64,000 nucleotides of DNA, taken from Nostocales cyanobacterium LEGE 12452. GTDB taxonomy: Bacteria > Cyanobacteriota > Cyanobacteriia > Cyanobacteriales > Nostocaceae. Positions 18,488 through 26,863 of this stretch are shown here, one piece after another. Location of the stretch: NCBI GenBank assembly GCA_015206945.1, contig JADEXV010000011.1, positions 1 through 64,000 on the forward strand. Reading direction: 5' to 3'. The notes beneath the pieces are model-generated. The model saw only the letters and a list, made by a program, of their open reading frames with translations, ran no database searches and was not told the origin of the DNA. The translations under genes and the position numbers were made by a program. Every line of letters begins with the position of its first letter. Position 1 is the first letter of the stretch.

Positions 18488-18520
18488 AGATCCCCGACTT
18501 CTTTGAGAAATCGGGGATCT
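18488..18520. repeat. Palindrome AGATCCCCGA/TCGGGGATCT
   Basis: Perfect 10-bp arms (18488-18497 and 18511-18520) with a 13-base spacer lie just after the stop of the preceding gene. There is no T tract, so it may be a dispersed palindromic repeat used as a weak terminator. Confidence 0.55.
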
Positions 18521-18628
18521 GAGTCTCTCGATTTTCACAACTCATTTAGGATTGCTATAGATGGTTTGATATTTTCCGCTTACCTGCTATCCTGATTCCA
18601 AGCTATGCGGTTATGAGGTCTACAAATC

Positions 18629-18790
18629 TTGCCAACTGCTGAACAAGGCATCAGGTGTGTCATACTATGTCAATCTTTGACCAATACATTCACTCCTATT
18701 TACATTGTCCGCCTCGATGAACAAACAGGTAATGTGTTTATTTTGGCAGGAGATAACATAGAGGTAGAAATCTATCGCAATGGTTTTTAG
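18629..18790 (+). CDS. DUF6888-like small protein
   Basis: A short frame of 53 codons starts at TTG 18629 with GAGG about 10 bp upstream. Its central text FTPIYIVRLDEQTGNVFILAG and the end IEVEIYRNGF resemble the small cyanobacterial DUF6888 family, usually about 55-60 residues. The frame ends early after NGF, where the family usually continues with a few more residues (such as EWRF), so the C-terminus may be slightly truncated. It is followed 8 bp later by a DUF6887-like gene, the usual partner. The paired small genes look like a toxin-antitoxin-type module, but this function is not established. Confidence 0.65.
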   Translation: MPTAEQGIRCVILCQSLTNTFTPIYIVRLDEQTGNVFILAGDNIEVEIYRNGF

Positions 18791-18798
18791 AGGTTCTT

Positions 18799-19011
18799 GT
18801 GATTGAGCCAGAATTTAGCAGCATGAGCAAAACCGAGTTAAGAGCCTTCGTCATTGCTCAACCCGACAACAAAGCAGCGTTTCGTGCTTTTGTTGACCGC
18901 TTTACATCTGAAGCGTCTCCAGAGACTTTTGACATCCCAAAATCGAATGCTGAGATTGAAGAAGTGGAAATTTTGATTAGACAAAAATTAGAACAATTAA
19001 AAATGAGCTAG
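18799..19011 (+). CDS. DUF6887-like small protein
   Basis: The 70-residue protein starts at GTG 18799 and matches the DUF6887 pattern: MSKTELRAFVIAQPDNKAAFRAFVDRF, followed by a spacer and an acidic helical tail (NAEIEEVEILIRQKLEQLK). Function is unknown. It lies 8 bp after the DUF6888-like gene on the same strand, the common arrangement in Nostoc genomes, so the two probably form an operon. Confidence 0.75.
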   Translation: MIEPEFSSMSKTELRAFVIAQPDNKAAFRAFVDRFTSEASPETFDIPKSNAEIEEVEILIRQKLEQLKMS

Positions 19012-19199
19012 ATTTTAGAAGTTTCTTTTAAATGTCGCAAAATTAATTGAGTCGAACAACTGTTCGGTTTTGCAACCTACCAAGCTATCCGACTCGGTTT
19101 TATATTCGGAGGTTGTCGCCTTCCTCGCTGGTTCAGGTCTGGACTCCCTGGTGTACGCTCGATAAATTCCCACTTATCAACTCTGACTTTGGGGAGTAC
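19012..19199. other. Spacer next to the template-like repeat, no RT gene
   Basis: This is where a DGR reverse transcriptase would be expected (downstream of the template repeat on the minus strand), but only non-coding sequence is present. It includes a palindrome CGAACA-AC-TGTTCG at 19053-19066, itself flanked by GCAAAA (19037-19042) and TTTTGC (19068-19073). Confidence 0.55.
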
Positions 19200-19323
19200 T
19201 CACGCCACAGCCACAGCCACCATGCGAAAACCAACATTGTTGTTACAATTCGCGCGCGTTCCTATTGCGATTGGCAGAATGGCAATTCTTGGCATTGTTG
19301 ATCCAACTACCGCCACGCAGTAG
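19200..19323 (-). repeat. Template-repeat-like copy of the FGE gene 3' end
   Basis: This 124-bp non-coding segment is homologous to the last 120 bp of the caspase-FGE gene (19525-19644), in the same orientation and 201 bp downstream. Translation of the minus strand gives LLRGGSWINNAKNCHSANRN, then after a 2-base deletion NNNVGFRMVAVAVA. By hand alignment, 18 of 23 substitutions relative to the gene copy fall at adenines of this copy (coding strand), although only about 23 percent of its bases are adenine. That is the pattern of a DGR template repeat. An alternative is a decayed FGE-gene fragment. Five non-adenine differences and two indels (6 bp and 2 bp) argue that it is not an exact active template. 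Confidence 0.7.
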
Positions 19324-19524
19324 CTAAAATCGACCTGCCCCATCCTCAAACTCTCAAACTAAGTGAGAAATTTGATTAAATGTAGTGTATAATATTTTTC
19401 ATATCAAGACACCGCTTTTTGAAAAAAAATTTTTGACCCGCCTGTTGGCAGTGAGAGAAGAAGAAGGGAAAAGAGAAAGAAGTGTAGAGGGCAAAAGGGG
19501 AAGAGGATAAAGAGCAAGGAATCC

Positions 19525-19644
19525 TCACGCCACAGCCACCACGCGAAAACCAGCAATGAGGTCGCGATACGCGCGCGTGAAGCTAAAGCGACTGGCAGAA
19601 CGGCAATCCGAGGCATCGGCGATCCAATTACCGCCACGCAGCAG
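19525..19644 (-). repeat. Candidate DGR variable repeat
   Basis: The 3' 120 bp of the caspase-FGE gene, including the stop codon, encode residues 649-687. Relative to the downstream copy at 19200-19323, codons for Asn, Lys and His have become Ala, Asp, Ser, Arg and Phe through changes at A. The 3' end GFRVVAVA is conserved between the copies, as expected for the homing-initiation side of a variable repeat. Confidence 0.68.
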
Positions 19645-21588
19645 CCTTGTGTCATTATCGCTACCAATCAACAACGGTCTACCATCTGTTGGTGCATCTA
19701 TGTAATTACCATTATACACATCTTTACACCATTCCCATACATTACCATGCATATCGTATAAACCAAAAGAGTTAGGCGGAAATTTTCCTACATCTATTGT
19801 TTGTTCAAGATCTTCGCCCTTTGGTGCAGAGCCGTAAGGAGAGTCACCGAAGTAGTTAACTAAATCTGTGGTAATCGTTTCACCAAAATAAAACGGTGTA
19901 GTTGTTCCGGCACGACAAGCATATTCCCATTCGGCTTCACTGGGTAGCCTGTAGGTTTTTCCTATCCTTTGGCTCAATTTTTTACAAAATTCTACTGCAT
20001 CATCCCAACTCACCTGTTCTACAGGTCGTTTCTCACCTTTGAACTTAGAAGGATTATTACCCATAATTGCTTGATACTGTGCCTGGGTGATTTCATATTT
20101 ACCCATGAAGAACCCAGGTACTTTTACCTGATGCTGTGGACTTTCATCTTTATCCCTCTGTGCTTCTCCTTCAGCTGAACCCATCATAAAAGTTCCCCTT
20201 GGTATCTGCACCATTTCCAGGGTGACACCATTCCCTAAATCTTCAACAAAGTGTTTTGCCTCACTATTGCTACGGTTGGTAATATTTCCCCGTGCATCGA
20301 CCGTGACAATTTCAAATTGAAAGCTTTTTAGGCTAATTGCTTCATTGGTGGGGGGGGTACTAGTTTCTCCTGAATCAGATGGCCAAAAACGTGGTACTGC
20401 AATTGTCAAACCCAACCCAGCAACTGCAAACCCAGCAGTTTGAATTACACGTCGTCGTGACCAGTTAGGTAATATGATTTTTGATGGCGAAACAGGTGTT
20501 GAAGGTGTTGAAATTGTAGATTTTGTAAATTGTCCCGCACCAGAAGCCTGAGTATTATTAATCGGGGATGGTGAAGTTGCCTTGGGGGTTTGAATCTGAG
20601 GAGGTTTACTTATAGGTGTATTTGTGGCTGACTTAGATTGTTGTGGAATTGTTTGCTGAGGTAAATCAGGATTTGCAGAACTATTTCGCAACCGAGCAAT
20701 TTCTTCCAAGGCTTCTATAGCTTCCATATCTTGATCTGATGCAGCAGCTAGTACCCTAATCCAGAGTTGTTTTGCTAAATCAAAGTCTCTCTTACTCTGA
20801 GCGCGATAAGCATCATTTTTCAACGTAGCGATATCCGCTAGAGTTGCATATCTTGGCACAAGTATTAGGTGGGATTTATTAACAGGTTCAGCAATCACAT
20901 AAGGCGTTTGCCTTGTATTCTTATGCTGGCGAACCAGTTCAGGCACACGAAATTTGAGATATTGCTCCAATCGTTCAACAGTAGCGCATCGACCTTGAAT
21001 TCCTAAGCCTTCTAATAATGCAGTGGTAAAAGCACCTTGTTGTAAAGCCTCAATTTCATAAGAAAACTCTTGGGGAATACAAGAAAAAAAGCTGATAACT
21101 CCTTGTTGACGTGCTTCTTCTGCGGTTTGTCGCCCAATTCCTTCACCTGTTTTTTTGCCTTCATTGCGACAAGCATCCAGAATCAAGACAACATTATCAG
21201 CACCGCAGCGACGCAGACGTTCAGTGACAAAGTTAATGGCAATTGCCGTGTTTTCAATATCTTCTGGATCGCCATCACAGGGCATGAGATAATCACGGTC
21301 AGCGTATCTTATCCCATGACCACTGAAGAAAAACCAGAAATTATCTCCTGCTCCCATAAAGGGATTGTCAAATAACTGCCGCAAGACTCGCAGCAAGTTA
21401 GTGCGAGTTGGGCGAGTCGATTTTCCGTCAACATGAGGAGAGTCATCAGAGAAGAAGAATATCCGCTCAAATCCGGCTTCATTGCTCAGAAACTCCTGCA
21501 TTAACAGTGCATCCCGCTTGGCATAGTTTAGCGGTTGCAGATAATCATACTGGTTAATTCCGATCGCGATCGCCCAATTTTTTGCCAT
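19525..21588 (-). CDS. Caspase-like peptidase fused to FGE-sulfatase domain
   Basis: The 687-residue protein has an N-terminal caspase-family (C14, orthocaspase) domain (1-240) with catalytic His91 in FFFSGHG and Cys140 in LILDACRN. A Pro/Ser/Thr/Gln-rich linker covers 303-370, and a hydrophobic segment (383-399) preceded by SRRR may anchor it in the membrane. The C-terminal 455-687 is a formylglycine-generating-enzyme/C-type-lectin fold: IPRGTFMMGS, ITQAQYQAIMG, RLPSEAEWEYACRAG, LYDMHGNVWEW. The last 40 residues (LLRGGNWIADAS...GFRVVAVA) form the surface that DGRs diversify, and a template-like copy lies downstream. It starts 1 bp after the stop of a Trypco1-like gene, so both are coupled. 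Confidence 0.93.
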   Translation of the reverse strand: MAKNWAIAIGINQYDYLQPLNYAKRDALLMQEFLSNEAGFERIFFFSDDSPHVDGKSTRPTRTNLLRVLRQLFDNPFMGAGDNFWFFFSGHGIRYADRDYLMPCDGDPEDIENTAIAINFVTERLRRCGADNVVLILDACRNEGKKTGEGIGRQTAEEARQQGVISFFSCIPQEFSYEIEALQQGAFTTALLEGLGIQGRCATVERLEQYLKFRVPELVRQHKNTRQTPYVIAEPVNKSHLILVPRYATLADIATLKNDAYRAQSKRDFDLAKQLWIRVLAAASDQDMEAIEALEEIARLRNSSANPDLPQQTIPQQSKSATNTPISKPPQIQTPKATSPSPINNTQASGAGQFTKSTISTPSTPVSPSKIILPNWSRRRVIQTAGFAVAGLGLTIAVPRFWPSDSGETSTPPTNEAISLKSFQFEIVTVDARGNITNRSNSEAKHFVEDLGNGVTLEMVQIPRGTFMMGSAEGEAQRDKDESPQHQVKVPGFFMGKYEITQAQYQAIMGNNPSKFKGEKRPVEQVSWDDAVEFCKKLSQRIGKTYRLPSEAEWEYACRAGTTTPFYFGETITTDLVNYFGDSPYGSAPKGEDLEQTIDVGKFPPNSFGLYDMHGNVWEWCKDVYNGNYIDAPTDGRPLLIGSDNDTRLLRGGNWIADASDCRSASRFSFTRAYRDLIAGFRVVAVA

Positions 21589-21589
21589 C

Positions 21590-21985
21590 TCACTGTGATT
21601 CTTGGCGCTTGAACTTCAGCTTAATAGCTCCTTTACTCCAAGCTTTGACACCACTGCCAATTAATTTAACTTCCCCATCTGCACTAATTTCTACTGATAG
21701 CTCAATTTCATCTAGCTGCATCTTGGAGTTGACTTTTGCTTGCTGTTCAGCTTGACTAAACAAACTTCCCACGAGTTTGAGAAAGTGAGTCATATTTTGC
21801 TCTAATTTTTGAGCGCTAACTTTAACGGCATCTTCTACCCCTTCGCTAGCAGTATTATCCCTGGTAGTTTCGTCTTTCCAACTGCCTCTATTAATACTCC
21901 TGCCTTTAGCACCGTCAGGAATCGATATTTGAGGGGTATCATCCGTCACAATCCAAATGCGATCGTCTTGGGGTGTTTTTGACAT
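21590..21985 (-). CDS. Trypco1-like effector-associated protein
   Basis: The 131-residue protein has a disordered start, a helix (VEDAVKVSAQKLEQNMTHFLKLVGSLFSQ) and a C-terminal beta-rich stretch, DEIELSVEISADGEVKLIGSGVKAWSKGAIKLKFKR, that resembles the trypsin-co-occurring domain 1 (Trypco1/CU044_2847) of bacterial conflict systems. That domain is found next to trypsin- or caspase-like effectors. The stop codon is 1 bp before the start of the caspase-FGE gene, so translational coupling is likely. Assignment is by pattern and neighbour, not by search. Confidence 0.65.
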   Translation of the reverse strand: MSKTPQDDRIWIVTDDTPQISIPDGAKGRSINRGSWKDETTRDNTASEGVEDAVKVSAQKLEQNMTHFLKLVGSLFSQAEQQAKVNSKMQLDEIELSVEISADGEVKLIGSGVKAWSKGAIKLKFKRQESQ

Positions 21986-22237
21986 ATTACTTTAAATATT
22001 TACATTAAATCTTCCCACAAATTATAGATACAACCGTAGAGATTGCGATTCCGATTACCAGGAAATCTCACTGAACATTTTAGCGATCGCACCAATTATG
22101 ATAAAGATTCTGGGAGCAATCGCATAGTCTCAAATTATCTCAGACTGGGTGCGATGTCTACGACGGGCTTTGCCTACGCTTTCTATAACTAGTCCAATCA
22201 AAAAAGTGCAATAGTTCAACAAATTTTGAGGTGGGAT

Positions 22238-22513
22238 ATGGCACTTTTAGAGCAGTCGCCTTGGTATCAAGAAATTTTTAGCAAAGGGGAACAACGAGGA
22301 GAAGCACGCGGAGAACTGCGAGGAAGAAAGGAGGAGCTGTATTCAGGGATTGAATTAGCATTAGAAATTAAGTTTGGCAATCAAGGTTTAGAATTGATGC
22401 CGATAATTTCTCAAATTACGGATTTGCAAAAATTAAAAGCAATTCAGCAGGCAATTAAAACTGTAAATACAGTCAATGAATTACAGCAAATTTTGTCAAC
22501 CAACTTTATATAA
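22238..22513 (+). CDS. C-terminal fragment of a Rpn/DUF4351-type nuclease-like protein
   Basis: The 91-residue product MALLEQSPWYQEIFSKGEQR begins with the linker typical of the C-terminal region of Rpn/PDDEXK-family (DUF4351-like) proteins, including a Glu/Arg/Gly-rich repeat (EQRGEARGELRGRKEE), and ends with a helical tail. The N-terminal nuclease domain is absent, so it is either a stand-alone tail or a truncated remnant. ATG 22238 has AGGTGGG just upstream; a TTG at 22226 is an alternative. Function unknown. Confidence 0.55.
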   Translation: MALLEQSPWYQEIFSKGEQRGEARGELRGRKEELYSGIELALEIKFGNQGLELMPIISQITDLQKLKAIQQAIKTVNTVNELQQILSTNFI

Positions 22514-22583
22514 AAACACCAAAAACATAACCCCTCTCCGCCACCGGAAAGGGGTTAATCATTGCCGAAACTCAGCACTATAT

Positions 22584-22612
22584 TGTACAGACGCGATTCC
22601 TCGCGTCTCTAT
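22584..22612. repeat. GACGCGATTCCTCGCGTC palindrome
   Basis: Text GTACAGACGCGATTCCTCGC... between the Rpn-like gene and ndhJ forms a short stem of the same family as 4741-4771 and 17810-17880. Confidence 0.6.
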
Positions 22613-22622
22613 TCAGCACTAT

Positions 22623-23153
22623 CTAATAAGCATCTTGCAACTCGTAGAAATCAGGCGAGATGTAATCCTTCCGCAAAGGCCAACCTACCCAATCTTCCGG
22701 CATCAAAATCCGCTTGAGATTTGGGTGTCCTTCGTAGATAATACCGTACATATCGTAAGACTCGCGCTCTTGCCAATCTGCGGTCTTCCAAATCCAGTAC
22801 AGAGAAGGCACTACGGGGTTTTCCCGTGGTAAGAATACCTTAACTCGAACTTCTTCGGGGCGATCGCTATTATCACCGACTTTAATCAAGTGATACACAC
22901 TTACCAATTCCTGTCCTGGCCCAAGGTCAACACCACCTTGAAACTGGAGATAATTAAACCCATAAGCATAAAGGGCTGTAGCGGTAGGAAGCAAAAAATC
23001 TGCCGCCACCTTAATTATCTCTACACCATTTTTGTCTGGTGCTAAAAACTCATGGTCAAAACCATTTTCCGTCAACCATTGGGAAACTTTACCCGCTTGT
23101 ACCAATGCCTCTTCTTTCGCTGCTGGTACTGGTTTAGATTCTTCTTCAGCCAC
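22623..23153 (-). CDS. ndhJ: NAD(P)H-quinone oxidoreductase subunit J
   Basis: NdhJ belongs to the peripheral arm of the cyanobacterial NDH-1 complex, which moves electrons from ferredoxin to plastoquinone for respiration and cyclic flow. The 176-residue protein shows the 30-kDa subunit signature in its C-terminal half: [17 protein letters not shown] and [19 protein letters not shown]. The N-terminus is acidic and variable. It overlaps the end of ndhK by 8 bp and is the last gene of ndhC-K-J. Confidence 0.95.
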   Translation of the reverse strand: MAEEESKPVPAAKEEALVQAGKVSQWLTENGFDHEFLAPDKNGVEIIKVAADFLLPTATALYAYGFNYLQFQGGVDLGPGQELVSVYHLIKVGDNSDRPEEVRVKVFLPRENPVVPSLYWIWKTADWQERESYDMYGIIYEGHPNLKRILMPEDWVGWPLRKDYISPDFYELQDAY

Positions 23154-23883
23154 GGGTTTGTTCCTCCTTTTGCGCCTTTTCTGTCAGCAGTGCAGGTGGT
23201 ATTGGCATACCGATTGCTTCCGCCAATTCCTTCGGTGGTGCAGAGCGAGTTGCTGACTGCAAATACTTACCAGTTAAGATTTCCTCTACCGGCTTCAGGT
23301 TATGAGTCGTGCTGTAATAGCGGTGGGTTTGCTTAATTTTATCCCGCTCTTGCATCGATTCATTGGAGATTTTCTTCCGCAGCTTAATGATTGCGTCGAT
23401 AATTGCTTCGGGACGGGGAGGACAACCAGGTAAGTACACATCCACAGGAATCAGTTTATCGACTCCGCGCACTGCTGTAGGAGAATCAACGCTGAACATC
23501 CCGCCGGTAATTGTGCAAGCACCCATCGCAATTACATACTTTGGCTCTGGCATTTGTTCATAAAGACGAACCAGTTGGGGAGCCATCTTCATCGTAATAG
23601 TCCCTGCCGTAATAATTAAATCGGCTTGGCGGGGGCTAGAACGGGGAATTAGTCCAAAACGGTCAAAGTCAAATCGGGAACCAATTAAAGCTGCAAACTC
23701 AATAAAGCAGCAAGCAGTACCAAACAACAACGGCCACAAACTAGAAAGCCGCGCCCAGTCGTAGAGGTCATCAACCGTCGTCAAAATGACGTTTTCTGAA
23801 AGGTCTTGAGTGACATTGGTACGCTCAATGGGGTTGATGATTCGTTCTTTACCCTGGGTTGTTAAGTTAGAATTCAAGACCAT
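23146..23883 (-). CDS. ndhK: NAD(P)H-quinone oxidoreductase subunit K
   Basis: NdhK (PSST-type) carries the terminal 4Fe-4S cluster N2 that hands electrons to plastoquinone. The 245-residue protein has the cluster Cys pair in [12 protein letters not shown] and further Cys in ACTITGG and [11 protein letters not shown]. The C-terminal 60 residues are a polar extension seen in cyanobacterial homologues. It overlaps ndhC by 10 bp and ndhJ by 8 bp, so the three are translated in a coupled operon. Confidence 0.96.
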   Translation of the reverse strand: MVLNSNLTTQGKERIINPIERTNVTQDLSENVILTTVDDLYDWARLSSLWPLLFGTACCFIEFAALIGSRFDFDRFGLIPRSSPRQADLIITAGTITMKMAPQLVRLYEQMPEPKYVIAMGACTITGGMFSVDSPTAVRGVDKLIPVDVYLPGCPPRPEAIIDAIIKLRKKISNESMQERDKIKQTHRYYSTTHNLKPVEEILTGKYLQSATRSAPPKELAEAIGMPIPPALLTEKAQKEEQTRG

Positions 23884-24236
23884 TCCAAAGCTCCTTTACG
23901 CCATGCGTAAACTAAAGCGACTACAAGAATTGCAATAAAGACTAGCGCTTCAATAAAAGCCAATAGCCCCAAACGGTGGAAAGCTACCGCCCAAGGATAC
24001 AAGAAAACAGTCTCCACATCAAAGACGACGAAGACCAGAGCAAACATGTAGTAGCGGATGTTGAACTGAATCCAGGCTCCCCCGATGGGTTCCATACCAG
24101 ATTCATAAGTGGTGCGACGTTCTGGGCTGTAACCACTGGGTCGTAGGAGCTTGGAAGCTGAGAGCGCTAAGGCAGGTACTAGGCTACAGATGATGAAGAA
24201 ACCTAGAAGGTACTCGTAACCGCTGAGGACAAACAC
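23874..24236 (-). CDS. ndhC: NAD(P)H-quinone oxidoreductase subunit C (subunit 3)
   Basis: NdhC is a small membrane-arm subunit at the quinone-site junction of NDH-1. The 120-residue protein has three hydrophobic segments and the conserved loop [20 protein letters not shown], with [12 protein letters not shown] in the second helix. Length is normal. It is the first gene of ndhC-K-J. Its upstream region holds a heptamer repeat array. Confidence 0.96.
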   Translation of the reverse strand: MFVLSGYEYLLGFFIICSLVPALALSASKLLRPSGYSPERRTTYESGMEPIGGAWIQFNIRYYMFALVFVVFDVETVFLYPWAVAFHRLGLLAFIEALVFIAILVVALVYAWRKGALEWS

Positions 24237-24280
24237 AATGAGTATCTACCGCTTATGGACTATTTTAAGTAGTGAGTTTT

Positions 24281-24327
24281 GAGTGCTGAGTGCTGAGTGC
24301 TGAGTGCTGAGTGCTGAATGCTGAGTA
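24281..24327. repeat. Heptamer array (GAGTGCT)n upstream of ndhC
   Basis: Five exact copies of GAGTGCT, a GAATGCT variant and a partial copy run from 24281 to 24327, 45 bp before the ndhC start. It sits between ndhC (minus) and the rubredoxin gene (plus) in a 324-bp intergenic region with no other feature recognised. Confidence 0.85.
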
Positions 24328-24560
24328 GGGAATCTCACTTCTTTACTCAGAACTTTCGGAACTCGGAACTGTTTTACCCAACGCCCAATCCCTTAACTGC
24401 GTAACTTTCTTTTACATTATATCTGTTTGGTTTTTCTGAAATCTGGGAAACAGACGCACTTCAAGTATTTGATTCACTTTTGCTAGTGATAGAAAAGTCT
24501 AACAATTATGTCATAATTTTTAACGTATATTTAAGATTTCTCCTTTGCGAGGCCTTAGCC

Positions 24561-24896
24561 ATGAGCGAACCAGCTGTTGAGACTACGGTGTTAGACCGCT
24601 ACGAGTGTCGCGCCTGCGGTTATGTTTACGAACCCGAAAAGGGAGACGACAAAGATGATATTCCTTCAGGGACAAGCTTTGCAGAACTGCCCATAAATTG
24701 GCGCTGTCCAGTTTGTTCTGCTAAAAAGACCGCTTTTGCCAACATCGGCCCTGCCGGTACTGCATCCGGCTTTAAAGAAAATCTCGGTTATGGTTTGGGT
24801 GTTAACAACCTAACGCCAACCCAAAAGAATATCCTAATTTTTGGTGCTTTGGCTCTTGGCTTCCTGTTTTTTATCAGTCTTTACGGCTTACAATGA
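24561..24896 (+). CDS. rubA: Membrane-anchored rubredoxin
   Basis: The protein has 111 residues from ATG 24561. The rubredoxin fold has two Cys pairs, YECRACGYVYEPEKGD and WRCPVCSAKK, that bind one iron. A Gly-rich linker and a C-terminal hydrophobic segment (NILIFGALALGFLFFISLYG) anchor it in the thylakoid membrane. Homologues (RubA) are needed for photosystem assembly in cyanobacteria. The order rubA-ycf48-psbE-F-L-J is the conserved cyanobacterial arrangement. I preferred ATG 24561 over an upstream in-frame start at 24480 because the intervening 27 residues are not rubredoxin-like. Confidence 0.92.
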   Translation: MSEPAVETTVLDRYECRACGYVYEPEKGDDKDDIPSGTSFAELPINWRCPVCSAKKTAFANIGPAGTASGFKENLGYGLGVNNLTPTQKNILIFGALALGFLFFISLYGLQ

Positions 24897-25037
24897 CAGC
24901 CTTTAAGCAATTCCAAATAACGCTCTCTACCAGAGGCTTTACACTGCGCTAACAAAATTCAAAATGAAAAAGCCAGGACTTTACAGCATCCTGGCTGCCA
25001 ACTCCTACAAAAATTTAGAAATAACTAAGAAATACTG

Positions 25038-26057
25038 ATGCATTCAATTGTGAAAGGTTGGCAACGAATATTTGCCTTGTTAATAGTAGTCGTGATGTGC
25101 ATAGGGTGTGGCCAAGTTCCTTCTGTTAGCTACAACCCTTGGAAAGTCATTTCTGTGCCAACAGACTCGAATTTATTGGATATTGCTTTTACTGATAACC
25201 TTGAGCATGGCTATTTAGTCGGTAGCAATGCCACCCTATTGGAAACCAATGACGGTGGTAATACCTGGAAACCAATAACACTGCAACTGGATGAGCAAAA
25301 GTATCGGTTTGACTCAGTAAGTTTTGCAGGCAAAGAAGGCTGGATTGCTGGAGAGCCAGGACTGTTATTACACACTACCGATGAAGGTGCTTCTTGGTCG
25401 CGTATCCCCCTGAGCGAAAAGCTACCTGGTAGCCCGATCGCAGTTAAGGCACTAGCAGACAATACAGCTGAAATGGCTACTAATGTTGGAGCCATATATA
25501 AGACCACAGACGGCGGCAAAAACTGGAAAGCCCAGGTGGAATCAGCAGTGGGCGTGGTGCGTAACTTAGAGCGTTCTCCTGATGGTAAATATATTGCTGT
25601 TTCTGCTAAGGGTAGCTTCTACTCGACTTGGGAACCAGGGCAAGATGCTTGGGTTCCCCATAACCGCAATAGTTCTCGGCGAGTAGAAAACATGGGCTTT
25701 GGTGACAATGGGCAATTGTGGTTGTTAGCTAGAGGAGGTCAAGTTCAGTTTAGTGACCCAACTAAACCTGAAGAATGGCAAGAGGCAAAATATCCAGAGT
25801 TATCCACCAGTTGGGGTTTGCTGGATTTGGCATATCGCACACCCGATGAAATTTGGGTAGGTGGCGGTAGCGGTAATTTGTTACGCAGCGGCGACGGTGG
25901 CAAAACTTGGGAAAAAGACCGTGACATCGAAGAAGTTGCGGCTAATTTGTACAAGATTGTGTTCTTAGAGCCAGAGCGGGGATTTATAATTGGCGATCGC
26001 GGCGTTTTGCTCAAATATCTACCAAACCCTGAAGCAACTTCCCCAGAGGCGGCTTAG
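25038..26057 (+). CDS. ycf48: Photosystem II assembly factor Ycf48 (HCF136)
   Basis: Ycf48 is a lumenal beta-propeller that binds newly made D1 and helps form the PSII reaction centre. The 339-residue protein has a lipoprotein-type signal (hydrophobic 11-22, lipobox ending CIGCG) and then several BNR-like blades recognised by DGG(K/N)xW motifs: DGGNTWKPI, DEGASWSRI, DGGKNWKAQ and DGGKTWEKD. Length matches the family. It lies between rubA and psbE, as in other cyanobacteria. Confidence 0.96.
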   Translation: MHSIVKGWQRIFALLIVVVMCIGCGQVPSVSYNPWKVISVPTDSNLLDIAFTDNLEHGYLVGSNATLLETNDGGNTWKPITLQLDEQKYRFDSVSFAGKEGWIAGEPGLLLHTTDEGASWSRIPLSEKLPGSPIAVKALADNTAEMATNVGAIYKTTDGGKNWKAQVESAVGVVRNLERSPDGKYIAVSAKGSFYSTWEPGQDAWVPHNRNSSRRVENMGFGDNGQLWLLARGGQVQFSDPTKPEEWQEAKYPELSTSWGLLDLAYRTPDEIWVGGGSGNLLRSGDGGKTWEKDRDIEEVAANLYKIVFLEPERGFIIGDRGVLLKYLPNPEATSPEAA

Positions 26058-26110
26058 TGAGCAGGGAACAGGGGAGCAAGGGAGCAGGGGAGCAGGGGAG
26101 CAGAGAAGAA
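26058..26110. repeat. Short G-rich tandem repeat after ycf48
   Basis: Units close to GGGGAGCA (AGCAGGGG in phase) follow the ycf48 stop codon; a related GGGGAGCAGGGGAGC stretch is at 27485-27515. They belong to the low-complexity intergenic repeats of this genome. Confidence 0.6.
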
Positions 26111-26266
26111 GTTGCAGTAGGTTATTTTCCCCTCTGCCCCTCTGCCTCTTCCAATGCCCCATTCCCAACGTACAATTTCTGAGAAGAACGTTGCAACTTG
26201 TAACTCTTTCTTATCTTTGTAGGATAATAAACTCAATAACACTCTATGTATAAGGTAGGGATCTAA

Positions 26267-26515
26267 ATGTCAGGTACCACTGGAGAACGTCCGTTTTCGG
26301 ACATCATTACTAGCGTTCGTTACTGGGTAATCCACAGCATCACCATCCCGGCATTATTTATTGCTGGTTGGCTATTTGTCCAAACTGGACTGGCTTATGA
26401 TGCTTTTGGTACACCCCGTCCCAACGAGTATTTCACACCAGCACGCCAAGAAGTGCCCATTGTGAAGAACCGTTTTGAAGCTAAAAAACAAGTTGAAGAA
26501 TTTATTGGAAAGTAG
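26267..26515 (+). CDS. psbE: Cytochrome b559 alpha subunit
   Basis: PsbE and PsbF together bind the heme of cytochrome b559 next to the PSII reaction centre. The 82-residue protein has the heme-ligand His in [18 protein letters not shown], one membrane helix and a lumenal tail ([15 protein letters not shown]). Length is normal. It begins the psbE-F-L-J operon, with psbF starting 9 bp after its stop. Confidence 0.97.
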   Translation: MSGTTGERPFSDIITSVRYWVIHSITIPALFIAGWLFVQTGLAYDAFGTPRPNEYFTPARQEVPIVKNRFEAKKQVEEFIGK

Positions 26516-26524
26516 TTTGCGATC

Positions 26525-26662
26525 ATGACTAGCGGAAACAACATCAATCAACCAGTTACCTATCCAATTTTTACCGTTAGATGGCTGGCAGTACACACCT
26601 TAGGTGTACCAACTGTATTCTTTTTGGGCGCGATCGCCGCAATGCAATTTATTCAACGTTAG
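26525..26662 (+). CDS. psbF: Cytochrome b559 beta subunit
   Basis: The 45-residue product was found by direct translation between psbE and psbL. It reads [16 protein letters not shown]... with [19 protein letters not shown], where the His is the second heme ligand of cytochrome b559, and ends QFIQR. Spacing is 9 bp to psbE and 8 bp to psbL. Length and sequence are typical of cyanobacterial PsbF. Confidence 0.97.
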   Translation: MTSGNNINQPVTYPIFTVRWLAVHTLGVPTVFFLGAIAAMQFIQR

Positions 26663-26670
26663 GAGCAACT

Positions 26671-26793
26671 ATGGCAGAAAGATCGCCCAATCCCAATAAT
26701 CAGCCGGTTGAACTAAACCGGACTTCGCTATACCTGGGACTACTACTAGTTTTCGTTCTGGGGATTCTGTTTTCCAGTTACTTCTTTAACTAA
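26671..26793 (+). CDS. psbL: Photosystem II protein L
   Basis: PsbL is a 40-residue single-helix PSII subunit needed for quinone function and dimer stability. The product starts [20 protein letters not shown] and ends [14 protein letters not shown] 26671 follows an AGGAG sequence in the psbF end. Third gene of psbE-F-L-J. Confidence 0.97.
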   Translation: MAERSPNPNNQPVELNRTSLYLGLLLVFVLGILFSSYFFN

Positions 26794-26863
26794 CTGGAAG
26801 TATTGTTGTTAATCTTTGTTTATTCAACGTGTGTTGATTTGTTGTTAAGGGAGGAGAGAAGCT

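Noticed and set aside
24281-24327. Possible CRISPR array from repeated units
   Set aside because: Units are 7 bp and contiguous without spacers; no cas genes anywhere in the window.
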